The translations under genes and the position numbers were made by a program. From contig CAJNOL010000025.1 of the NCBI GenBank assembly GCA_905250125.1, forward strand, positions 310,615 to 374,614: a stretch of 64,000 nt of DNA. The letters are read 5' to 3'. The stretch comes from Rotaria sordida (Eukaryota > Rotifera > Eurotatoria > Philodinida > Philodinidae). Shown one piece after another: positions 11,261-22,419 of this stretch (positions are counted from its first letter, which is position 1; every line of letters starts with the position of its first letter). Under the pieces are notes generated by a model that did not search any database, was not told where the DNA came from, and saw only the letters and a program-made list of their open reading frames with translations.

Positions 11261-11565
11261 ACGATTTCTATTTTCGTTTTTTTTCTCTTCATTTCATGGC
11301 ATTTTAATTTCTTTCTTTTTCTTTTTTTGTCTTGTCCTTCATTCTTATTTATCCAACAAACCTATAAATTCGATGTGCAACTTGAACTATTTTTTATTAT
11401 TATTTATCTATATATTTTTTGTTCGTTTGTGTTTATGTTGTTTGTTCGATTTTGTCATATGTGTTTATGTTTGATTAAAGAACCAACTCGTCATTCCGTT
11501 TAGATATATATATTTCAATTTTACGGACTAAAAACGTTTATTTACATAGAAATAAAAAAAAACAA
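11261..11565. other. Convergent 3' intergenic space (ATP6AP2 / SKI3)
   Basis: T-rich and then A-rich, 305 bp between two convergent stop codons. It must hold both 3' UTRs and polyadenylation sites. No gene. Confidence 0.6.
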
Positions 11566-14500
11566 TCACAGAGAAGTAGTTTTAGGGAGTAAAGATTGAC
11601 CAAATGATTGATCGAATGATTGAATATATTGTGCCAATGAAATACGTAAATCAAGTAAAGCTAAAGAAAAATAAAATTTATTTTATAAATAAAAAGGAAA
11701 ATGATTCGAATTGTTTTGACTGAGGTGAGTTTTTACTTATGTCGTCTGTTCGAAGAAGTCTTGAATTCATAAATAGTGGCCTTTCAATGAAATGATCTTC
11801 TATTAGTTATCATCTAATGGTCATTTCAGAAAATAAGGCAGGTAGGCATTTGTTTTTTTTTGAATGACTTTGATAGAAACAAGATAGAGCGCTGTGGTTT
11901 TCATCATTGGATAGTGAAGATGATGTCGCATCGAATTATATATTCTCAGTTCTCCTAAGATGTTTTCTATAGTTCTTTTTAATCAATTTATTTAAAAAAA
12001 AGTGTCGGAAAAATGATTCTTTACAACATAAGAAAATTGCAAAAATGTGACTTTTTTATTTCACAGCAATTGCTTGAAAAATCGGCCGAGAATTTTGACT
12101 GGAATGTCTATGACTCCTGAATAACTGAATTTAAAAATCTGAGGCTTCCATAGTTTTGTAGATATTCCATTGGCAATTCGGATGCACATCGAATAATTGA
12201 AAATTCACTATAGCCACCTCACAGGGTATCTTGGCTTCCAAACAGATCGCTTGTAAACCGTAAAAAACCAGATCGAGAAAACTCGTAATATATGATTCGA
12301 TGCGTCTTCATCTTCGCTTTCTAAAGGTGAAAACTGCAGTTCTCTATTCTGTTTCTATCAAAAGCTATTTAAAAAAAATTCCAACCGTCTTTTTTTAGAC
12401 GGGCATTGAGTTCCTTGTCCAATGTAGCTGATTGGTTTTTTTTAATCTGGGGTAAGATTCGTCCTATGAATTCGATATTTCGGTTTATTCTCCAATTTGA
12501 TTTATGTTGTTTGGAAATATACGTATATATATCTCATAGCAAATAGTTAAATATTACATATAGAAACTTTTCTATTAAGGACTATGTACAATTCTTTTTA
12601 TATGAGTTCGAAAGTTGAATTATTATAGAAAAAAATGTGAAAAAATTACCGATAAATGACCTTACTAACTGATTGTGTTTAAAATGATTGCTCATCTCAA
12701 CATGATCACCGTGTCTTATCATCTGTCGGTTCTGTATTACTGTGACTATCACTAAAGAAAAATAATAAGCGACAAAGTCATTTAAATTAAAGATTTCATT
12801 AACATCGATATGTAAAAAAATTCAATATTTTTTTGCCATTTTTCAAAGAAAATGCTATATTTTGATGAAATTGAATCTTATACATAATTATCCATATTAT
12901 CGAAAACTCGTAATCGGACGTCAAATTTTCATATTAAAGTTCGATTTCAGTCAATCTAAATATTTGCTACCATGAAAAAGTAATTCATTTGTTGATTCAA
13001 AATAACTAAAGAAAGAAGATTTGCTTATAGCAGAGTCTGAAAATGAATCGAACTATAACGATTCAAATCGATCCGAATTCGAACCAGTAAAATACTGTTC
13101 AATTCGATTTCTGACTCATAGCATGATAATAAACCATAACCAAGTCTCGAAAAAAGAAATACCTGGACGATGCATAATCAACATTTGAAATAGATGTAAA
13201 ATATGTTCATGGCGTTCAAGTGATATATGATGTAATGCTTTAGCAACAAGAATTACCATTTTCTTTAAAATAAAAAAAAAAAAAAAACAAATAATAATTA
13301 TTAAGAAGATAATATCTGCTAGACCTCATCAAGTGTTGAAAAATTTGAACGACAAATTCCTTCAATCATTTGTAATACGCCTAATGGATTACCCATTTGA
13401 ATACGTGCAATTAAAGCTAATACCCATGCCCCTGTTAACCATGGATAACTATGAACAGCATTCATTGTATAATTATATACTTCACGAGTTTTATTCTAAA
13501 ATTAATCACATAGGAAAAAAAAAGGATCGGAAATAAAAATTAAATATTAATAACTGACAGTTAAAAACATTGATAAACATGTTAATAAATGTATATCCAT
13601 TGTATAGTTCGAATCGGTTAATTTTGGCATTTCTTTTAAAGCTGCTAATGTTATTCGATTATCTGATATAATCATTCCCATAGCACAAAGTGCAGTAACT
13701 GCACTTGAACAAACAGGTTTAGTTGAATAACTAAAACAAAATAAATTTCTTTTTTTTTTATTTTTAATTTAATAAAAAGAAGCAAACCTTTTAAAAAGAT
13801 TTTTAACTGCTGTTTGTGGGTCAATTTTACGTTGATAAAGTCCAAGAAAAGTTAATAAAATTGAACGATCTTTATTTGATGTTGTTGAATCATCAATAAA
13901 ACGTTTTAAAACTAGATTTAAGAAAAAAAAAATTTATTCCTAGAAAATTATTTTTCAATTATTTGAAACAAACTTTCAATAGCATCGATTTGTTTATTCA
14001 TTTTTCCATAAGCTATTGCTAACCAGAGAACATCAAGTAATGTTATTTTATTATCTTGTAAAACAAATGCATCTAATTGTATATCACCACTTCGACTAAA
14101 AATGAAAAACAAACAAAAATAATGATCTAATAATTTAATTTTTATTTCATACCATTTAACACGTGCATAATCATTTCGTATCATTTTTGATAGTTCACTT
14201 TGTTGATTCATATAAGTCAACGAACTAAATAAAAAAGAACTATTAGCGCAATCTCAGTGGGATTAAAATGTAAAACACGATGTAGCTGTTATTCGCATCC
14301 TCAAAAGGAGAATTACCAAAATACCCGTCATAGTCTGTAATGGATCCTCAGTAGAGCCTATCGTTTTGGTTTCGAATCCAACTGAGTTCGAGTTTGCTTT
14401 TTTCTTTTATTAACTAAGTCTGGATCTGCATCCGAAAATTTTGGATCCGACAGGCTCTAGTAACCAGGGTGTCTCTGAGGGAAGAATGGGTTCAAATTTC

Positions 14501-17500
14501 TAACTTATGTGCTTTAACATTCCTTTTAAATCGTGTTTCATAAAAAAAAAATAAAATTCGAATTTTTTTAATTACAGTTGATAAGCATTAGCAGCTTGAA
14601 TAAAACGTTGATTAAATTCATGAATAATGCCCAAACATTGTAAAGCATTTACATCTTGTGGATTTCGTTCTATAGATAATTTTAAATTAAGTAATTTAAA
14701 ATAATAAAAAAAAATGAACTTACGAATATATTTAGTCAATGCATCTGATGCTCGTTGATTACCATCTAAATAATCAATTGAATATCGATAAATATCGCTT
14801 GATTTATTAGTTGGTTTAATAAGAAGACGTGCAATTGCTTTTCCATAACCATATAAACCTTGGGACTAAAAAAAAAAAGGAAACTTTTTGTATATTAAAA
14901 AACACTACTTTCTTGTTCATTACGTGATTGGAAAGATCAACACAATGACGATAGAGATCAATAGACTCATTATAATCAATTTTTTCAGCTATAAGTGCCT
15001 AAAATATTTTTATTTAGTTCAGAATAAATAAAAACAAAAAATTTTCTATACTTGTCCAATCCAAGCTAATGAATACATTGGATCAGTTTGTTGAGCTTTG
15101 GAAAATGCTTTATTTGCTAATTCTATATTTTCATGACGATAATAGAGAAAGCCCAGATTTGTATATACTATAGCTGATCGTTGTAATTGAAGTGATTTAA
15201 AAAAACAATGTTGAGCAAAACCAGATTCATTCAAAGCTATAAAATATATTTTAATTATTTTTGTTTTTTTTAAAGATCTACAGACAAAAGGTTGATATAT
15301 GTTTCTCAAAAATAAACAAATGATTTAAAGTACACTCTGCATTTATACCTTAGAGAGCGTGCTGGTGCGGTCGGAGATAAGTCTATCTTTTTATAAACAT
15401 TCACTGGAATCTATCGGGTCTGATCTAACGGAGTCATACTCTAAAAGTAACAGCCAAGTATGCCTTGATTATTATAAGATCTCATCGTCAAGATTGTCTA
15501 AGAAATGTTTAGAATGTGTTAGTTGTCATAGAATATAAATAATAGATAAAAAGTATCTCATATCTTCGAAATGACTATCAGGTTTAGACTAAAATATTTC
15601 GCTGAAATTAAAAGTATGATTTGGATTCAAAAATTTTGATCATTCTCTCCATCTAAACTGCATGACAATTGAAGTATATCAAAAATTAAAAAGATCGCTG
15701 ATTTGTACCACTAATAAGATTTGCAAAGCACGAAATCAAATAGAACTCGTTTCTACATACGAATATAGGGGGACCATTTCAGTAAAATGGGACATACTCA
15801 CTTTTCATTTGATTTTGATTCTTTATAAGAGTTATTTTTTTGAATAAGTTCTTTTATCATAGACGTATGTTAAAACGTCGACTTTTTCAGCTGACTATTA
15901 ATTAAAAACTAATTAGCGAATATCTCTCTGATTATATGAGAAAAAACCCAAAAACTTCAGGATGGACTCTACACGCCACGTGTTGCTTCTATAGTGAAAT
16001 TTTCAGTGAGATCGAACTTCAAAAAACTTTCTCATAAAAACCGGTTTCTTAGAGACTCTTCCACGTTCCGACATAATAATTTTTATCTTATCATCATTCA
16101 GAGAATCTGAAGAAAGATTTGTACTGTTTGGAATTGGTTTTAAACCTCTCATTCGGCTATAAGTGCATTTTTACGTTTGTATATTCATGCTCTGTCACGT
16201 TACTAACGAAAAATAAATCGAATTTTTTTGAAAAATCGAAGCATGCTCAGAAAAAACTTTCGATAGAGATTTTATAGCCTCAGGAGTTGTCTACAAAATG
16301 TAATAATTTGTTTTGAAACATGTTGACTCAATTCGAAATTTTTTTAAACTAAAATGTATGAAGTGAATGTCAACGTCCTTTTTAACAATTGTTTTTTTTT
16401 ACTAATAACTGCTGTAAACAATGGTCTGTAGCGCTATTTTTTTCAGAGTATCCAAAGTAACTTAACATACACGTAACATATAAAAAATTAGTTCTAGGAA
16501 AGCTCATTATTTCAAGATACACATGTTTTAATTTTGCTCATATACTAGATAATCAAACTATTTTCTATTTCTGAAAATCGAGCCAGACTATAAAACAATT
16601 AATAGATTTTCTTTCATGTATAAAAACTTCTGATTTACCTGGATGTGCTGCAACAACTCCAAGTGCATTCCATAATAAATGATCATTGGGTTTTAATGAA
16701 ATCGCCACTTTCATATATTCCAATGCTAGCATAAGCATACGTTGATCATCTGAATTATAACGTGCTTGAATATAAACACATTGAGCAAGACATGACCAAT
16801 ATACTGCTGAACGTGATTTAAGATGAATTGCTTTCATGAAACATCTATTCAAATAAAATCAAATATATAAACAAAAAGAAAAATATTCATTGTATACTTT
16901 TGTGCACGTTGAAGTAGATCAATTTTTTTTAAAACAATACAACCATCAGTATCTTTTATTTTATTTTCATCAAATTTTTTTGTTAATGATGGTAATCGTA
17001 TATGAATTAAAGCATCATTGATCGGATGAAGAAGCATACATGCATCACCATATTTTTTCCATAAACATGCATAATTAGATTGTAAACATAATGCATCATG
17101 AAAGGCCTATTATTCAAAAAAAGTTCTATTAACAACATAATAAATTCAAATTTTCATATTTACTGTAAGTGATTGCTGAACATGAAAAACTGCTAATTGA
17201 TCTTTATAAAGTCCTAGTTGTTGAATAGCAAGATAAAAATGAGCTTCACCTTTGCCTGAAAAAAAAGAACCAATCAATAATTAACGACGAAATTATATAA
17301 ACAATTGTAAAACCTTTTCGAGCTAAAATATATTTTGGTGATTGATCAATAACTTTATCAAATAATGAAATAGCTTCATTATAACGACCAAGTAATGTCA
17401 TAGTAAATGCTTGTCTTGTTAATGAATAAAGTGTTTCACGTTCTAATGATGTTGCTTTACTATAACAACTTAATGCTGTTTTTAAATTATTTGTATGTAA

Positions 17501-20500
17501 ATGTGCATCACCTAATGCTGACCAAGTAGCACTTGAATATAGTGAAAAAAAATATTTTTTTTTAAAAATTAAAACAAAAAAAAGAAGATTCATTCTTTTT
17601 TTTTTTGAATTTACCCAGAAACAGGTGGACGTCGAGAAACGATTTGTAATGCTTTAACAGCATTATAAACATTATTTATTCGAAGAGAAACAAGTCCAAA
17701 ACGAAAATGTGCCCAAGTTTTTGTATTATTCATAGCAAGTATACGTTCAAGGATTTCTAATGCATCATACTAAATAAAAAGAAAAATAATGAAAAAAAAA
17801 AACGACAAAAATTTATAATTTACAATTTGTTCAGCTTGAAGGAGATTATCAACATAGTTTATTTGTACACTTTCAATATTTTCATTTAATTCAAAAGCAC
17901 GTTTTGAATAAGCTAATGCTTCAGGTAAACTTTGTTCAATTTCATTATAATATCGACTTAAACATGCATAACTTTCCCAAAAATATTCATCAAGTTCAAT
18001 AGCCTAAATTAGATTTAAAATAAATTATAAAAATGAAAAATTTATTATTTTTTTTTTTCAATAAAAATATTAACTTTATTAAATGCATATTTGCATTGAT
18101 CTTTATCAAACATATCATTTGAACGTTGAATAGATAAATAAGCTTGACCAACTGATAACCATCCTTGAACAGTTAACTCAAATAATTCTTCATTATCATT
18201 AGCTTCTTTTAATGCATTTTGTACTCTAAAAGATTTTACAAAATAAAATTCAGAATTAATTTATTGAAGTACGAAATACATTTTAAGAAGTTCACTAGGA
18301 TATTCTTCAATTAGAGCTAACTGAAGACGACAAGATACTTCTTGACTTGGATCTAAATGATCTTTTATTATTTCGTAACATGTACGAGCATCAGTTGATG
18401 TATTCAACTTTATATAAGCATTAAATTGACCATTAACTGCTCGATCATGAAATTTATTTAATACATTTCGAACCTATTTAAACAAAACTTATTGTACATA
18501 GAATAATCTTCGAATATTAAAAACAAAAATAAAATACTTTATTAAATAATTGAATAGATTTTTCATATTGACCTTGATCATAGGTAATCATAGCTAAGCA
18601 AAGATCTATTAACGATTCAATTGATAATACAACATCTTTCACAATAAAATTTGTCAATTTTGTTCGTGCTAAATAAAAAAAAAAAATTAATATTTGTGTA
18701 TGTTTTCTAATTAACTTACCAATACTAATAATGTCTATTGTCTCTTTAATAATGTGTAAATGAGTATAACAAACCATTTGAAGAATAAGTACAAGATGAT
18801 AACTATCTATTAAATATTTAATATTGAATAACATCAAAAAAAAAGCTAAATATGATTTACCATCTTCTTGATTAAGATTAAGTAATGATTCGAGTGCAGT
18901 TGAATATTTTCCATTTCGAATTAAAAAATAAGCTTTACCACAAATCGATGGTGCTGATATTTGATTATTCTCATCTGAACGAATACGATTTAATGCATCA
19001 GTTAATTTTGCTACAGGGGCCAATGAATCATCTAAAAAGAAGAAATCAGATATAAAAAAAAAGAAGTTATTAGAACAATTCCTGTGAGATTAAAATGTGA
19101 AACACGATGTAATTGCTCTTGTTAATTACAGAGACATTGTTTTATACAATCTATTTTTGGACACATTGCTGCACCATCCTTTTACTCAATCCTTCAGAAA
19201 TGTCAAAAGGAAGTAGTTTAACAAGACGTTATTGATATACGATCTATGGTCGTATATTAACAGCGACTACGATGCGGAAGAGTGTTGTTAATGTGTCTGC
19301 AGCGGAGAGAGGATAAGTCTAAATTTCTATCTCAATATTTCAACACTTCTTTTAGATCGTGTCTCATAAAAAAAAAAAAATTTTTAAATCATTTTACATA
19401 TTTGTGGTAATAATGTTTCAAGAACAATAGTTATTATTGTATTTTGAGCTATTGTCGAATTTGGAAATAGTGTTAAACATTCATTACAATAATCAATAAT
19501 ATCTGAACTAGGACGACCCATCTAGAAAAAAAAACTTAAACGAATAAAATTAAATAATTTCAAATATTTTCTCACTTGACAAATTGATTTAATATATTTT
19601 TCATAGTAATTTAAACGTTGAATATTATCTGAACTACTTTGTGATAGCCAAAAATAGTTACTACTCAACTAGAATTAAGAAAATAATTGTAAAAGAAAAA
19701 AAAAAACTTTTATTTTTAAAACTAACAAATTCATTTAAACTTGTTGAAAGTGTTTTTATCGGTGAAAGTATATCAATAGACAATAATCGATATAATCGTT
19801 CATCTTCTTGACTTAATTGAAGACGTTTTTCTTCAACAATATCTTTACAAAGTTCAGCTAATTGTATCCGATATAGATTATTTTGTTCATCTGTAGTTGT
19901 TGATTGAAATTCAATTTGTTTCTTTAAATATTCAATATATTTTTTTGCATGATCGAAGAATTTTGTTGGATCACTATTAATTAAAAATCCGGCAAATATT
20001 ACTCATTTTTCTTTTTTTTTTTTTTTTTAACATACGATGCACGAATCAATGAACATAATTTTCGATATGCACTAGTAATATCACTTTCACTAAGAAAACC
20101 TGGAGCACGTTCACCTAATTGTATCATACCCTATCAAAGGAAACATTAATATAAATTTTCTCAATAAGAAAAAACATAAGAGATTCTACTTGATAAGCAA
20201 TAGGTTGATTTTCATCAAGTTCAAGTGCTTTATTCAAAGCGGCCTGTGCTTGATGAAATTGTTTCAATTCTTGTGCACAAGCAGCAATCATAATCCAACC
20301 TGTATAACATGTTTTATCTTTTTTAATAATTGCCTATAATATCAAAATACGTATATATATATATTAATATCATAGTGACTAATAAAACAAAAAAAAATAT
20401 TACTTCACATAATTTCAAAGCTCCAGTATGATCTTTTTGACTAATAAGTTCTCGAGCTTGTTTTAATTGTGCTTTAATTTCTTTAGCTATTGCAGTTGTA

Positions 20501-20523
20501 TCTCCACTTGTTGATGATGCCAT
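11566..20523 (-). CDS. SKIC3: SKI3/TTC37-like TPR protein of the Ski complex
   Basis: Long TPR-repeat gene with more than 20 short exons. It begins at the ATG at 20523 (KAQLKQARELISQKDHTGAL, first TPR helix) and ends in the exon 11566-11660. Colinear blocks diagnostic for SKI3 occur in the expected order: TWSALGDAHLHTNNL and ALSCYSKA (about 17435-17525), LLWNALGVVAAHPG (about 16640-16680), AQHCFFKSLQ, then ENIELANKAFSKAQQTDP and AWIGQ (15046-15240). Later exons include 13325-13495 and 13163-13262. In eukaryotes SKI3 scaffolds the Ski2 helicase and Ski8 and feeds cytoplasmic mRNA to the exosome. Most introns are 50-70 bp; three are swollen (11661-13162 with an inverted-repeat insertion, about 14230-14570 with a MITE-like repeat, 15239-16637 unexplained), as is the one near 19030-19390. 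Not every splice site was resolved. Confidence 0.88.
11845..12395. mobile_element. Inverted-repeat element in last SKI3 intron
   Basis: Left arm (about 11855-11980) and right arm (about 12285-12370) are reverse complements with few mismatches. Shared strings read in the left orientation are TTTGATAGAAACA, ATAGAG, GTTTTCA, GAAGATGA, CGCATCGAAT and ATATATT. The middle shows no pairing and no coding frame. It looks like a decayed foldback/MITE; termini and target duplication were not resolved. Confidence 0.65.
14246..14552. repeat. Dispersed MITE-like repeat, copy 2 (SKI3 intron)
   Basis: It starts with CAATCTCAGTGGGATTAAAA and ACACGATGTAGC and ends with TTTTAAATCGTGTTTCATAA before an A-run. 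The start contains AAACACGAT and the end contains its inverted counterpart ATCGTGTTT, so the ends are subterminal inverted repeats. The same two ends flank 19072-19370, while the interiors differ. Confidence 0.6.
15239..16637 (-). other. 1.4-kb SKI3 intron without recognised insert
   Basis: It lies between the exon ending GVVAAHP (donor at about 16637) and the exon starting ALNESGFAQHCF. No gene. A short piece near 15375-15395 (CGGAGATAAGTCTATC) resembles the right part of the repeat at 19300-19325, so part of the expansion may be repeat-derived. No clear inverted repeat was found. Confidence 0.5.
19072..19370. repeat. Dispersed MITE-like repeat, copy 3 (SKI3 intron)
   Basis: It begins TGTGAGATTAAAATGTGAAA and ends TTTTAGATCGTGTCTCATAA before an A-run. 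The left 200 bp match 3696-3905 closely; both ends match 14246-14552. AAACACGAT near the left end and ATCGTGTCT near the right end are near-inverted. No coding frame. Confidence 0.65.
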
Positions 20524-20650
20524 TTTTAAAGAAATATACTATATCTATAAAAATTAATAGTTAAAAATTTTTGATTTCTGAATAACTGTTTTTTTGTTTT
20601 GAATATAACAAAAACAAAAGAACTATACATATATATGTATTATATCGGAC

Positions 20651-21955
20651 TTAAATACTTCGATGAATAATTTTACATTCTGAACAATTAGATTGACTTT
20701 TAATACATTGAACAATCCATTGTCGTGCAAACCAAAATTTTGTTTGAAATGTTTGTAATTCTTGATCAGATTTATACGAATCAAGATGAATATCAAGATC
20801 AAGTTTGATTATATTCGGCATTTGAGCAAGTAATTCAGCCCATTGATGTCCATTAGCATATGCTTGTAAAGTAGTCTTAACAGATAAATGATGTATTTTT
20901 GAAAAACGTCGAATCAATTCAAACATCGATTGAAATGTTCCAATAGTAACATCTATTTTAAAATAATTCATATTTGATATAAGATTTGAAAGACCATTAC
21001 AATCAAGACATGCTAATGCATGAACATAAAAATATAAAGCACAACGAATATTTATTTGTATGTAATCAAAAGAAATTTTATTTATAAAATATTTATGAAG
21101 AAGAGTAAGAATTTTAAATGGAGGATTTGTTTCGATAAAAACATGTGTAAGATGATTACTTTTATCAATGGAATAATGAGAATTATTAGCAAGTACAAGT
21201 TTACAAATTGTTTCATTTGATGAACAACAATAATTTTGTTCAAGTAGACGAAGTGAACGTAGAGATGACATATTTGGTATGATTAAAAATAATGTTTCTA
21301 ATTGTTTTTGATTAAGTGCAGTAAGTGAAAGAAATCGAAGATTTGAAAATTGTATCAAATTAAATGATTGAATAAACAAATCAATTACAAATTCTGAATA
21401 ACATGATGAAGAAAAACAAGAAATTATCTTAGATGATTCTCCTAAATCTATCGCCATTGTTTGATTAATTATTTTTGGTACAATATATTTTAATATACGT
21501 TTATATTCAATTTTATTTAAATTATTAAAATTTAGTTTCATTGGTATATTTTGAATTATTTCATTTAAACGATGATTAAGTCCATAAAACGAATGTATAA
21601 TATTGAATGATAATAAATAATCAAATATGTCTCGATAGATTTCATTTGGTAAATTATGAAATTTTGTTACATATGATGATTGATCTAATCTCTCAATATA
21701 AAATAATTATATCTCAATAATAATACTATTAATAAGCATACTTTTTATTTCTTTCTCATATGCAATTTTTAATCGTTTTACAATAATATTTTTCTTTCCA
21801 TTTGAATTTAATTGACGTTTTTTTAATTCATTTTGAATTTGACGATAAGATAATTCATTCATGATATTTATTTGAGAAGAAAACATAACTACAAAAGAAA
21901 ACATAAGCAACCAAAAAAAAAAGATTTTTGACATCATGCTTTTTTTTGTTCTCAT
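20651..21955 (-). CDS. SAP-domain plus F-box protein, lineage-specific
   Basis: The upstream part encodes MNELSYRQIQNELKKRQL (ATG at 21862; a longer frame opens at 21955) followed by SNGKKNIIVKRL, a SAP-type DNA/RNA-binding helix-turn-helix. Downstream in the same frame, but after one in-frame TAA, comes an F-box: FHNLPNEIYRDIFDYLL (about 21600-21660), then about 300 residues with leucine-rich spacing (LRFLSLTALNQKQLETLFLI, MSSLRSLRLL) ending at 20651. F-box proteins link substrates to SCF ubiquitin ligases. The stop is removed only if an intron of about 90 bp with donor GTAAAA (phase 0) and acceptor TTGAG is spliced; that would clip the SAP helix. Otherwise the frame is broken or these are two genes. 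The 3' end lies only 127 bp upstream of the SKI3 start. Confidence 0.6.
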
Positions 21956-22419
21956 AAAAAAATCTGTTATTGTTATAAATTTCTTTTTAAGTTTTTCAAT
22001 AAGAGAATTTCAAAAGAAAAAATCATTACTTTGATCCAATGACTAATTGTCTTATTTTTCTCTTTTGTATACAGAAAAAATTCTCAACATGTTAGTAATA
22101 TATAAAAAGAGAATGTTGAATCAACATTAAATATAAAAAACTTTGTTGTTTGTTAAATATATATCATTTCACGTGGATAAAAAGCGAATAATAAGACATA
22201 GTTGTTTCTTGTTACATGGCATAGACAAATAGAAAAGAAGAACTACACATGCTCACACACACAGGATTTCAAACTACAAGTATGAATAACAGAGAAACCG
22301 ATGGAATGAAAGAAAAAAAATTGAGTATGATAATAACAGAGCAGAAACAAAGAAAAAAAAATCAACAAAAAATTTTTTCTTCAAATAAATGAAGTATCAT
22401 GATAATATTTGTTGTTTAT

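Noticed and set aside
13333..13536. 67-codon plus-strand frame
   Set aside because: Antisense shadow of the SKI3 exon at 13325-13495.
14370..14392. GGTTTCGAATCC resembling a tRNA or SINE B box
   Set aside because: No A box at proper distance, no cloverleaf and no tRNA-like head in the other copies of this repeat.
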